Positions 17,439 to 24,618 of a stretch of DNA of 64,000 nt are shown in pieces. The stretch comes from Chloroflexota bacterium (GTDB lineage Bacteria; Chloroflexota; Anaerolineae; 4572-78; J111). The stretch spans positions 186,001 through 250,000 of the forward strand of contig BOKF01000002.1 of assembly GCA_016860845.1 (NCBI GenBank), read 5' to 3'. The position numbers and the translations under genes were made by a program. The notes beneath the pieces are model-generated. The model made no database searches, was not told where the DNA came from, and saw only the letters and a list, made by a program, of their open reading frames with translations. Within the stretch, counting starts at the first letter, position 1; each line of letters opens with the position of its first letter.

Positions 17439-18494
17439 TCAATGGGAATGGGCTGGCAGGTTGTCATGAGTATGCTCGGCAATGCGATGATAAGCCTCGC
17501 CGGAGGCGTTGGCCGGGTCAACGTGGATACTTGCTCCCGAAAGGTAACGCAGGTGGTGTAATAATTCGTGCTGAACCTCCAGCGCAATCTTGTGCCCAGC
17601 CTCAACCGATAGATCGGGCCTGACCGCAATATTGATTTCGGCATGCAGCCGGTGGCCCAACCATCTGACCCGTACTTCACTGACCGCTTCAACGCCGGCC
17701 ACGTGGCCGGCGGCATGCCTGATTTCATCGCCAATTTCGGGATCAACCCCATCCAGCAACCGGGTGAAAATGGCCTGGCTCGACTGCCAGACAATTTGTA
17801 GAATGGCCACGGTAATCAGCAGGCCAATAATCGGATCGGCCAAGGGATAGCCGAGCCAGACACCGATAGCCCCCAACAGCACGGCCAGGCTGGTCAGGCC
17901 GTCGGTGCGGGCATGGTAGCCATCGGCGACGAGCGCCGCGCTGCCGATGTCCCGCCCCACCCTAATCCGAAAGAGGGCCACGGCTTCATTGCCGGCAAAC
18001 CCGATGATCGAAGCTGCCACCACCGCCCAGAGATACTGTACCGGCTGCGGGTTGAAGAAGCGCTGAACAGACTCATAACCGGCCACGGCGGCGCTGAACA
18101 AGATAAGGGCGACGATGACCACGCCCGCCAAATCTTCTACCCGGCCCAATCCATAAGTAAAGCGTGAACTTGGCTTCCGTTTCGCCAGGCTAAAAGCAAT
18201 CCACAGCGGTACAGCCGTGGCCGCATCACCGAAGTTATGAATAGTATCGGCCAGGAGAGCAACGCTGCCAGTAAAGATAACCACCCCGACCTGGAGCAGA
18301 GCCGTAATAAACAGTCCAATAAACGACCACTTAATCGCCCAAATGCCTCGTTCGGTCGAAATGATGGACGGGTCTACGACTCCATGTTGGTGGCCGTGAG
18401 CGCCGTGGTCATGATCGTGCTCGCCATGACCACGGCCAGATGTATCAAAATGTTGATCCTTTTGATGACTAGGTGGATGCTGGTGTATTGACAT
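17439..18494 (-). CDS. Cation diffusion facilitator (CDF) metal exporter
   Basis: This inner-membrane antiporter exports divalent metals. It begins with a His- and Asp-rich cytoplasmic tail (residues 1-40). Six membrane segments follow, carrying the two HxxxD metal-site pairs: His86/Asp90 in TIHNFGD and the pair in DGYHARTD. A C-terminal cytoplasmic ferredoxin-like domain ends at another His-rich tail. HxxxD in both helices is most often seen in zinc exporters, yet its place at the end of the cbiMNQO run suggests that cobalt or nickel could be handled too. Its start overlaps the end of cbiO by 26 bp, so the two are co-translated or at least co-transcribed. Substrate specificity is inferred only. 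Confidence 0.9.
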   Translation of the reverse strand: MSIHQHPPSHQKDQHFDTSGRGHGEHDHDHGAHGHQHGVVDPSIISTERGIWAIKWSFIGLFITALLQVGVVIFTGSVALLADTIHNFGDAATAVPLWIAFSLAKRKPSSRFTYGLGRVEDLAGVVIVALILFSAAVAGYESVQRFFNPQPVQYLWAVVAASIIGFAGNEAVALFRIRVGRDIGSAALVADGYHARTDGLTSLAVLLGAIGVWLGYPLADPIIGLLITVAILQIVWQSSQAIFTRLLDGVDPEIGDEIRHAAGHVAGVEAVSEVRVRWLGHRLHAEINIAVRPDLSVEAGHKIALEVQHELLHHLRYLSGASIHVDPANASGEAYHRIAEHTHDNLPAHSH

Positions 18495-19284
18495 TAGGCG
18501 CCTGCCCCCATTGACTAGCGTCCTCTGGAAAAGCCGTATCCACCTTCCACCAAACCTTCGACAAGCCGGTTTTATCCAGGATGGCTTGGTCGGTTAACAG
18601 GGTTTGGGGCGTGCCGGCGAAAGCTACCTGGCCAGTCTGCAAGACCACCACATAGCTGGCCCAGTAACGAACGACGGATAGGTTATGGGTGGCCATGAGA
18701 ATAGTTTTACCCTGGTCATAGAAACGCTGCAAAATCTCAAAAATGGTCAGTTGCACCCAGGGGTCCAGGCTGGCCATCGGCTCGTCAGCGACCAGCACCT
18801 CTGGCTCCATTGCCAAGACCCCGGCCAGAGCTACCCGAGCTTTTTCGCCGCCGCTCAAGGCGTGAGTGGGTCGCTCCAAGAGATGGGTAATCTCACACAC
18901 CGCAGCCGCAGCCTGAACCCGGCTGCGAGCTTCTCCCTGGGTGAGGCCCAGGTTGAGCGGGCCAAAGCTGATATCCTGGGCTACACTGGCGCTGAAAAGC
19001 TGGTCGTCGGGATTTTGGAAAACCAAGCCGACCTGCTGCCGCAACCATTTGAGCGATTTCCGGTCGTAAGCCAGCGGTTGCCCTTTGAAGAACACTTGCC
19101 CGGATTGCGGCCGGTAAAGGCCGTTGCAGTGCAGAAAAAAGGTTGACTTGCCCGACCCATTGCGGCCAACCACTGCAATTTTCTCGCCCTGAGGTAGGAT
19201 AACGCTGAGAGCCTGCAGAGCCGGCTGGTCGTCGTGAGCAGGATACTTATAGCAAACATCTTTGAATTCAAAGATCGGGGTCAT
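18469..19284 (-). CDS. cbiO: Cobalt ECF transporter ATPase
   Basis: CbiO is the ATP-hydrolysing subunit of the cobalt importer CbiMNQO. It shows Walker A GRNGSGKST (40-48), the Q-loop QNPDDQLF, the signature LSGGEKARVALA and the Walker B VLVADEPMA, with the H-loop MATHNL. The annotated frame can start at 19335, but ATG 19284 forms a 4-bp ATGA overlap with the cbiQ stop and gives the normal N-terminus (MTPIFEFKDVCYKY). The length is 271 residues. Order cbiM-cbiN-cbiQ-cbiO is the classical one. Confidence 0.95.
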   Translation of the reverse strand: MTPIFEFKDVCYKYPAHDDQPALQALSVILPQGEKIAVVGRNGSGKSTFFLHCNGLYRPQSGQVFFKGQPLAYDRKSLKWLRQQVGLVFQNPDDQLFSASVAQDISFGPLNLGLTQGEARSRVQAAAAVCEITHLLERPTHALSGGEKARVALAGVLAMEPEVLVADEPMASLDPWVQLTIFEILQRFYDQGKTILMATHNLSVVRYWASYVVVLQTGQVAFAGTPQTLLTDQAILDKTGLSKVWWKVDTAFPEDASQWGQAPNVNTPAST

Positions 19285-20060
19285 GCTATCAGCCATACCA
19301 GCCACAAGCTTATGGTAATCACCAGGCCAAGCCATACGATTCTGGAGTCAGACTTGTAGGGCGACGACAATACCCGCAAGTCACCGCCTTCATAGCCGCG
19401 TGATTCCAGGGCAATTTGCAGGCGGCGGCTCCGCTGAAAGGCATCCATAAACAGGCGGCTGCCCAGCAAGGCAGCGCTGTTCATCGTTCGCCAGTAAGAG
19501 GTGTGATAGCCCAGGCGGCTGTCCTGGGCTACATACATCGTGTTCAGGCTCTCTAACAGCACAAAAATGAAGCGGTAAATAATAACCATTATGTCAACCA
19601 GAATCAGCGGTAGATGCCAGCGCCGAAACAATTCGAGCATATCCACCAGCGGCGTGGTCAGGGCTAGAAAATTCATGGCTGATGCGGCGCCCAGGGCGCG
19701 AGTTACCAGAGCGGTCCCCTGGTAAAGGGAGGAGGGCGAACTGGAAAGCCAGAACGGCCCTAAACGCAGCGCCCAGGGAGAAATATTTCCGGGGTCTGTC
19801 ACGCTGACGCTGACCACCACCCCAATGGTGGTGAGGATCATAAAAGTTCCTTCAACCAACACCACCTGGCCAAAGATACGCCAATTTAAACCGGCCAACC
19901 GCAGAACCAGTAGATACATCCAACCCACGGCAGCCACTCCTACCAACGGCTTATTGAGCACCAAACAGAGCAGCAAAACGGTCAGAGCTAACCCCACCTT
20001 ATAGGCTGGATCAAGGCTGCGAATGCGATTATGATGGGCATGCTGGTCAATGATGTGCAA
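19281..20060 (-). CDS. cbiQ: Cobalt ECF transporter T component
   Basis: CbiQ is the transmembrane coupling subunit that links the substrate subunits CbiMN with the CbiO ATPase. The 259-residue protein begins with HIIDQHAHHNRIRSLDP, a typical CbiQ start, has four to five hydrophobic segments, and ends with the two short cytoplasmic coupling motifs around SRRLQIALESRGYEGG. The start is TTG at 20060 with AGGA about 10 nt upstream; no in-frame ATG is available near it. It lies after a structured 136-nt intergenic segment and overlaps cbiO by 4 bp. Confidence 0.93.
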   Translation of the reverse strand: MHIIDQHAHHNRIRSLDPAYKVGLALTVLLLCLVLNKPLVGVAAVGWMYLLVLRLAGLNWRIFGQVVLVEGTFMILTTIGVVVSVSVTDPGNISPWALRLGPFWLSSSPSSLYQGTALVTRALGAASAMNFLALTTPLVDMLELFRRWHLPLILVDIMVIIYRFIFVLLESLNTMYVAQDSRLGYHTSYWRTMNSAALLGSRLFMDAFQRSRRLQIALESRGYEGGDLRVLSSPYKSDSRIVWLGLVITISLWLVWLIA

Positions 20061-20084
20061 AAGCAGTTTTTCCTGTCATAACTA

Positions 20085-20220
20085 CGGGAAGGCTGGCGGA
20101 CTGCTCACGCATAGGGGCCTTTGGCTCAAAGATTGGATACCTTTGAGCCGGTCCTCCAGACTGCCAACCGTTCGGGCTGAGCCTCCACCCCCCGAGGGGG
20201 CAGGTGACAAAGCCTTCCCG
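20085..20220 (-). ncRNA. Structured intergenic RNA element between cbiN and cbiQ, class unknown
   Basis: A 10-bp closing stem (cgggaaggct at 20085-20094 with agccttcccg at 20211-20220) surrounds a multibranched region. Inside are ggctcaaa/tttgagcc (20123-20149) and a CCCCC-TC-GGGGG hairpin. The cbiQ start and its ribosome site come 25 nt after the closing stem. It does not match the cobalamin, NiCo or TPP consensus known to me. It may be a regulatory RNA or a processing/mobile element; the assignment as RNA is inferred from structure. Confidence 0.5.
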
Positions 20221-20257
20221 CTTGATTACCAATTTTGAAGCTCTAAACTCATGAGGC

Positions 20258-20596
20258 TCAGGTGTTGTTCACAGCGCCTTCTTGGCGGCCTCTTTTTCGA
20301 CCATGCAGGTAGCCAAAGAAATAGCCAATCAAAATTCCGCCAGCAGTGGCTTGCAGAGCAAACAGGGCGCTCTCCGTTTCGCCTCCCGGCGGCCTCCACC
20401 AATTGGTGGTCCATTCTGAATTATAATTAGGGGCAATGGCGGCGACAGCTTCGGACCCCGCGCCATCAGAGCCACCGAATTCGCTATCCTTAATGATCAA
20501 TAGGGGGATTGCCATGAGCAGGATAATCGCTGCGATACCCAGAATGATGCCCCATGCGCTGTACTTTTTAGGTGGGTGTTGGGTCTGCGTCCTCAT
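20258..20596 (-). CDS. cbiN: Cobalt transport protein CbiN
   Basis: CbiN is the small membrane subunit that associates with CbiM and is needed for cobalt uptake. It has two membrane helices (about 14-34 and 80-100) flanking an exported loop with the family text FGGSDG and PNYNSEW. The cytoplasmic end is basic (HGRKRGRQEG). The length of 112 residues fits. It starts 2 nt after the end of cbiM, so the pair is coupled. Confidence 0.92.
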   Translation of the reverse strand: MRTQTQHPPKKYSAWGIILGIAAIILLMAIPLLIIKDSEFGGSDGAGSEAVAAIAPNYNSEWTTNWWRPPGGETESALFALQATAGGILIGYFFGYLHGRKRGRQEGAVNNT

Positions 20597-20597
20597 T

Positions 20598-21401
20598 TTA
20601 TACTCCCTCTAAACCAAGCTCTTGCAATTCAGCCGGTGCAGTTGACTGCAAAGCGTTAAAGATCAGCACGGTGAGAATACCTTCGGCGACGGCCAACGGG
20701 ATTTGAGTAATGGCAAAAATACCGGCAAAAGTCAGCCAAGAACCCGTAAAACCGCTCACCGGGCTGGGGAAGGCCAAAGCCAGTTGGGTGGTGGTAATCA
20801 GATAGGTTGCCAGGTCGGCCACAAAAGCGGTGGTAAACACACTCAACCAAGTTGGTGTTTTGCCTCTTAGCGGGAACCAGATGAAGAAGTAAGCGATCAA
20901 GGGGCCCCCAATCGCCATACTTATGGCGTTAGCGCCCAAGGTAGATATACCGCCATGCGCCACCAACAGCGCCTGGAAGATCAGAGCAATGGTGCCAAGG
21001 ATGGCGGTAACAAACGGTCCGAACAGCAGGCTGCTCAGCCCGGTACCCGTCGGATGGCTGCTTGAGCCGGTAACGCTGGGAATCTTTAACGCGCTGAGCA
21101 CAAAAATGAAACCGCCGGCCAACCCTAGCATGATTCGTTGTTGAGGTTTTTCGACAATCACCTTACGGACTCGAATAAAGCCGACTACCCAGAAGGGAAT
21201 AGCCACTATCCACCAAAAGACAGCCCACCATAAAGGCAGGAAACCCTCCATGATGTGCATCTTTGGCGGGGCCCCGCTGGAGTTTGCCCAGGCGATTTGA
21301 GCGCTAAGCAGCAGCAAAGCCAGCAGCCCCCAGCCAATTTTTCCGGATTGAGTGAATATTTTTTGTTGGCGTAATCTTTTAAGGGACAATTTTTGAAACA
21401 T
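20598..21401 (-). CDS. cbiM: Cobalt transport protein CbiM (substrate-specific S component)
   Basis: CbiM binds the metal and forms the specific part of the cobalt ECF importer. A signal peptide (about 1-40, basic then hydrophobic, ending ANSSGAPPK) precedes MHIMEGFLP, where the mature metal-binding N-terminus of the family begins. About seven membrane segments follow, including [14 protein letters not shown] and [19 protein letters not shown] 21401 has GGAGGT 4 nt upstream and is preferred to ATG 21413. It is the first gene of the cbiMNQO-CDF run and is preceded by a cobalamin riboswitch with a terminator, so B12 should repress cobalt uptake. Confidence 0.95.
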   Translation of the reverse strand: MFQKLSLKRLRQQKIFTQSGKIGWGLLALLLLSAQIAWANSSGAPPKMHIMEGFLPLWWAVFWWIVAIPFWVVGFIRVRKVIVEKPQQRIMLGLAGGFIFVLSALKIPSVTGSSSHPTGTGLSSLLFGPFVTAILGTIALIFQALLVAHGGISTLGANAISMAIGGPLIAYFFIWFPLRGKTPTWLSVFTTAFVADLATYLITTTQLALAFPSPVSGFTGSWLTFAGIFAITQIPLAVAEGILTVLIFNALQSTAPAELQELGLEGV

Positions 21402-21552
21402 AGCGACCTCCATATTATTTGGGGTAGTCTGTGAAACGAGGTTAAGGTAGAATCAGGCCATAAGTTCATCCCTCCCGCGTCTCTTCGACAGCCTAAATCG
21501 CGAGGAGAGAGAGGTCGCCGGGATCAAATGACCAGGGCGGGGAACTTCAGCC

Positions 21553-21592
21553 AAAAAACAAAAGCCCGACCTGTTCCATTTGCCAGATCGGG
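21553..21592 (-). terminator. Intrinsic terminator in the cbiM leader
   Basis: On the minus strand CCCGATCTG pairs with CAGGTCGGG (one G-U pair) around a 10-nt loop, followed by CTTTTGTTTTTT. It lies between the cobalamin aptamer and cbiM, so it is the likely expression platform. Confidence 0.85.
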
Positions 21593-21710
21593 GGATCGAA
21601 GCTGTGTCTTTGGCTATCAGATTAGAGGATAATCCTTGATAAAGAGGCACGCTCTTACCCCCTTCCGCGAGGTTGTAATGAGCCAATAGAGGCGGGCGAC
21701 CTGACTCTCT

Positions 21711-21771
21711 CGATTTACGATTTTGGATTTTGGATTTACGATTTTAGTTTTCAGTAAATAATCGTAAATCG
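21711..21771. repeat. Hairpin of cgatttacga words with two ttttgga copies in the cbiM leader
   Basis: cgatttacgattt pairs with aatcgtaaatcg. The left arm also carries gattttggattttgg, the same heptamer as the tandem array in cbiD. It sits between aptamer and terminator and so is part of the transcribed leader. Confidence 0.65.
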
Positions 21772-21794
21772 TCAATCTGAAATTGTAAATGGGA

Positions 21795-21885
21795 TTACAG
21801 TTACGGGACAGCGCCGGACTTACACCGGCTTCGCCGTTACCGCCCGCGCCATCCGGGGCAACGGGCGCCTCTACTGAATCTTTTT
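21795..21885 (-). ncRNA. Cobalamin riboswitch upstream of cbiM
   Basis: On the minus strand the core reads GGCGAAGCCGGTGTAAGTCC, then GGCGCTGTCCCGTAACTG, the conserved B12-box. The 5' part carries the GCGCGGGCGG and GCCCGTTGCC segments that can pair. A promoter lies just upstream and an intrinsic terminator about 200 nt downstream ahead of cbiM. Confidence 0.93.
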
Positions 21886-21898
21886 AACGAGTGATCGC

Positions 21899-21926
21899 AT
21901 TATATAAGGTCAGTATAGAAAAGCAA
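21899..21926 (-). promoter_or_regulatory. Candidate promoter of the cbiMNQO transcript
   Basis: TTGCTT (21926-21921), a 16-nt spacer and a perfect TATAAT (21904-21899) are read on the minus strand. The expected start, near 21891, is right at the 5' side of the riboswitch. Confidence 0.65.
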
Positions 21927-21932
21927 ATCAAG

Positions 21933-22904
21933 TTAACCGTTCAACTTTTGTCGAACCCGCCCGGCGATTAGACCGGCTCGCAGGTGCTCCAGAGGCAGGT
22001 ACTCGGCATTGAGCCAGGCGGCTACCTCGCGCGCCGCCCCCATCCGCACAAAGCCCTGCTCGCTGTCCAGCACCAGGCTGGCAACCCGTTTTTGGGCCAG
22101 AGACAGCGCCGCGTAACGCAGTTGAGCCGGAGTACCGACATTAGGCCGGCCATCGGTCAGTAAGACCAGTAGTGGGGTCAGGGCCGCATCCCGTTGCAGG
22201 TGGCTGATCAGCACCCGCTCGGCCAACTGCAAACCGGCGGCCAGGGGTGTCCGCCCGCCGGTGGGCATCTGCCGCAGATACTGCTCGGCCAGTTCCACCG
22301 AATTGGTCGGCGGCACCAGCAATTCCGCCCCTGGCCCGCGAAAAGCAATCAGACCCACCCGGTCCCGTTTTTGATAGGCATCCAGCAGCAGGCTCAGCAC
22401 GGCGCCCTTAACCGCCACCATCCGCTGGCGCGCCCCCATCGAACCGGAAGCATCTACGACAAACAAGATCAAGTTTCCGGTACGGGCGCGGCGGACTTTG
22501 GTCCGCAGGTCGGTGGGGAGGATGAGGCGAGGAAGAGTGAGGCGACCCCCATCCGGGGGCAGACGAGGCGACAAATTATCGCCACCGCGCCTCTTCACCT
22601 CCTCGCCTCCCCTGGCTTGACGAAGTGCAGCCGCTCTTAAAGTGGCATCAACAGCCACATCCCGCACACTGCCTTGAGGGACGGTGGCACGAATATAATG
22701 GCCGCCCTGGTTGACCGCTATCGTTTGGCTGCGCCGGCCCCGGCCCGGCTGTGGCTGTCGTCCGAAGATAGGGGGCGCAATTTTGCGGATGGTAAAAGGT
22801 TCGCCGGGGGCAAAAGTCTGGTCTGGTGAGGACTGCTTGCCACCGCCGGCCGGCGGCTGAGAATCTTCTCGTGAGGTATCCTCACTCACCCTCCGTATCA
22901 TCAT
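21933..22904 (-). CDS. VWA-domain chelatase subunit (ChlD/BchD/CobT-like)
   Basis: In magnesium or cobalt chelatases the D subunit couples the AAA+ motor to the large catalytic subunit. This 323-residue protein has the integrin-I/VWA domain (about 130-310) with an intact MIDAS: DASGSMG, the threonine in TGGRTPL, and LLTDGRPN. The N-terminal half is proline- and charge-rich, with no AAA+ domain, so it is shorter than classic BchD. Residues about 98-120 are encoded by repeat-word DNA (cgcctcctcgcctc words, about 22520-22615). It overlaps the upstream chlI-like gene by 23 bp. No CobN or ChlH subunit is in the window, so magnesium versus cobalt insertion is undecided. Confidence 0.85.
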   Translation of the reverse strand: MMIRRVSEDTSREDSQPPAGGGKQSSPDQTFAPGEPFTIRKIAPPIFGRQPQPGRGRRSQTIAVNQGGHYIRATVPQGSVRDVAVDATLRAAALRQARGGEEVKRRGGDNLSPRLPPDGGRLTLPRLILPTDLRTKVRRARTGNLILFVVDASGSMGARQRMVAVKGAVLSLLLDAYQKRDRVGLIAFRGPGAELLVPPTNSVELAEQYLRQMPTGGRTPLAAGLQLAERVLISHLQRDAALTPLLVLLTDGRPNVGTPAQLRYAALSLAQKRVASLVLDSEQGFVRMGAAREVAAWLNAEYLPLEHLRAGLIAGRVRQKLNG

Positions 22905-23967
22905 TGGAGGTATCTTCTTTATCTCCTCTGCTCCCTTGCTCCTCTGCCCCTCTGCTCTCCGGGCGATGCTGCCGGATCAAGTCATCCAACTGCTGCTGAT
23001 CCAACCCCGGCTCTTCAAACGGTTGGCGGCGGCGGCGATGGAGCAGGGCTAACTCGGCAGCCTGGCGCACATCTTCCACCGTAACCTGGCGGCGACCTTC
23101 CCAGGTGGCCAGGGTCAGAGCGGTCTTGTACATGGTAATATCCGCCCGCAGACCGTCCACCCCGCTGCCAGCGCAGATGTGGGTAATAAGTTCCAGCAGC
23201 CCTTCGCTTAAGGTAACATGAGGCAGTAAAGCCTGCGCCTCGACAATACGCCGGCGCAAAAGTTCCTCTGACTCGGCAAAACGTTCATAAAATCCAGCAG
23301 GATTGACCTCATAGGCAATGCGGCGGCGGACAATTTCGGCCCGTACTGCCGGCTCCGGTTGGCCGGCCACCTCGACGGCCAGGCCAAAGCGATCCAGAAG
23401 CTGCGGGCGCAAATCACCCTCTTCCGGATTCATCGTCCCGACCAGAATAAAGCGGGCAGGATGGCTAACGCTGATGCCCTCGCGCTCAACCGTATTAACC
23501 CCCGAAGCAGCAGCATCCAGCAGCACATCCACGATGTGGTCGGCCAACAAGTTGACCTCATCCACATACAAAATTCCACCGTGCGCCTGAGCCAGCAGTC
23601 CCGGCTCAAAACGGCGCTGGCCGGCCTGCAGGGCATGCTCGATATCCAGCGTCCCGACTACCCGGTCGTCGCTGGCTCCCACCGGCAGTTCCACAAAACG
23701 AGAGGTCGAAGCAGACCGGGAGAAGTGAATGGAGTCTGTCCGGCCCGTGGTTCTCATCTCAATCATCAAATCTGCTTTTTCAAGAGGGGGGAGCAGCAGC
23801 GCCAAAGCCCGTGCCGCCGTAGATTTGGCGGTTCCTTTTTGACCGCGAATGAGCACGCCGCCAATCGCGGGATTAATCGCATTCAGCAGCAGGGCCAGTT
23901 GCATCGCTTCCTGGCCGACCACTGCCGAAAAGGGATAGAGGGTTTGAGTTGAGAATTGTTGAGACAT
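22882..23967 (-). CDS. Chelatase AAA+ ATPase subunit (ChlI/BchI-like)
   Basis: This is the ATP-dependent motor of a Mg- or Co-chelatase. It begins PFSAVVGQEAMQLALLL, has Walker A GQKGTAKST, Walker B ILYVDEVNLL, sensor 1 VGTMNPEEG and the arginine finger region LRPQLLDRFGL, all in BchI order. The C-terminal tail of about 25 residues is acidic and derives from repeat-word DNA. ATG 23967 is chosen because the family N-terminus starts there; an upstream ATG at 24000 lies next to a hairpin. The overlapping downstream VWA gene is its partner. The neighbouring cobalt uptake operon suggests, but does not prove, a cobaltochelatase role. Confidence 0.88.
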   Translation of the reverse strand: MSQQFSTQTLYPFSAVVGQEAMQLALLLNAINPAIGGVLIRGQKGTAKSTAARALALLLPPLEKADLMIEMRTTGRTDSIHFSRSASTSRFVELPVGASDDRVVGTLDIEHALQAGQRRFEPGLLAQAHGGILYVDEVNLLADHIVDVLLDAAASGVNTVEREGISVSHPARFILVGTMNPEEGDLRPQLLDRFGLAVEVAGQPEPAVRAEIVRRRIAYEVNPAGFYERFAESEELLRRRIVEAQALLPHVTLSEGLLELITHICAGSGVDGLRADITMYKTALTLATWEGRRQVTVEDVRQAAELALLHRRRRQPFEEPGLDQQQLDDLIRQHRPESRGAEEQGSRGDKEDTSNDDTEGE

Positions 23968-24000
23968 AAGATAATCTAGAATTTTAAGAGGGGAACTCAT

Positions 24001-24060
24001 AGGAATTCGTGGGAACTGAGGCTTAGTTCTTTCAGTTCCTATGAGTTCCCACGAGTTCCT
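24001..24060. repeat. Hairpin of aggaattcgtgggaact words between sufE and the chlI-like gene
   Basis: aggaattcgtgggaact (24001-24017) and agttcccacgagttcct (24044-24060) are near-perfect complements. It fills the gap and may end the sufE transcript. Confidence 0.7.
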
Positions 24061-24505
24061 AAAAGTTTCCTTGCAGTTTCTCGCGCGCCAAACGCTTGAG
24101 ATAGGCCAGGATAGCAGTCATTCCACGGAGGCGTTGCTGGGATAGGACCTTGTGCAAGCCCATCTGCAAGTAAAAATCTGTGGGAATGCTGACGATCTGC
24201 CCTGGCGGCACGCCGCGCAGTCCTTCACCCAAAATAGCGGCGTAACCCCGCACCGTCGGCGACTCTGGCGGCACATCAAAGTAGAAGACCATGCCCCCAT
24301 TTTCACGCTCCGCATGGACAAAAACCGGGGTCATGCACTCGTGAACCTGCTCCATATTGGTCTCTTTGCTCAACCAATCCGGTAAAGATGGCATTTTTTC
24401 CGAATATTCGAGCAACAGCTCTAGTTTATCCTGCCCCTCGGCCTCGCCAAACTCTTCGACAATCTCTTGCAGCCGCGGCGGGATAGCATTCTCGACTTCA
24501 CTCAT
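24059..24505 (-). CDS. sufE: SufE-like sulfur acceptor protein
   Basis: SufE accepts persulfide sulfur from the cysteine desulfurase SufS and passes it to the Fe-S scaffold. The 148-residue protein has the family start PPRLQEIVEEF, the active-site cysteine in VHECMTPVFV (residue about 57-58) and the C-terminal MTAILAYLKRLA. ATG 24505 gives the normal N-terminus; an extension to 24562 would run into the palindrome at 24533-24560. No SufS is in the window. It is followed on the same strand by the chelatase pair, and the two functions have no obvious link. Confidence 0.9.
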   Translation of the reverse strand: MSEVENAIPPRLQEIVEEFGEAEGQDKLELLLEYSEKMPSLPDWLSKETNMEQVHECMTPVFVHAERENGGMVFYFDVPPESPTVRGYAAILGEGLRGVPPGQIVSIPTDFYLQMGLHKVLSQQRLRGMTAILAYLKRLAREKLQGNF

Positions 24506-24532
24506 TCTATACCTTCTTAACTTCGTTCCGGT

Positions 24533-24560
24533 GGAGTGCAAAAGTGCGCTTTTGCACTCC
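24533..24560. repeat. Perfect 12-bp palindrome with the agtgcgctttt word
   Basis: ggagtgcaaaag and cttttgcactcc enclose tgcg. It resembles the hairpin at 401-430 in both word and layout, so both may be copies of one dispersed palindromic element. It lies between the BTAD gene and sufE and could also terminate transcription. Confidence 0.75.
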
Positions 24561-24618
24561 ATCCTTTCTAACAGTTATTCCACAGTGGGTAGTTTAACTA
24601 ACGGGCCTTTTACTGATT

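Noticed and set aside
20085..20220. NiCo (czcD) riboswitch in the cbiN-cbiQ gap
   Set aside because: The conserved purine motifs of that class as I know them are not present; only the metal-operon context fits.
20047..20232. Small minus-strand frame covering the cbiN-cbiQ gap
   Set aside because: It runs through both arms of the RNA-like stem, has no ribosome site and overlaps cbiQ out of frame.
21933..23967. Evidence for photosynthesis from the ChlI/ChlD-like pair
   Set aside because: No other bacteriochlorophyll or reaction-centre gene is in the window; such pairs also serve cobaltochelatases.
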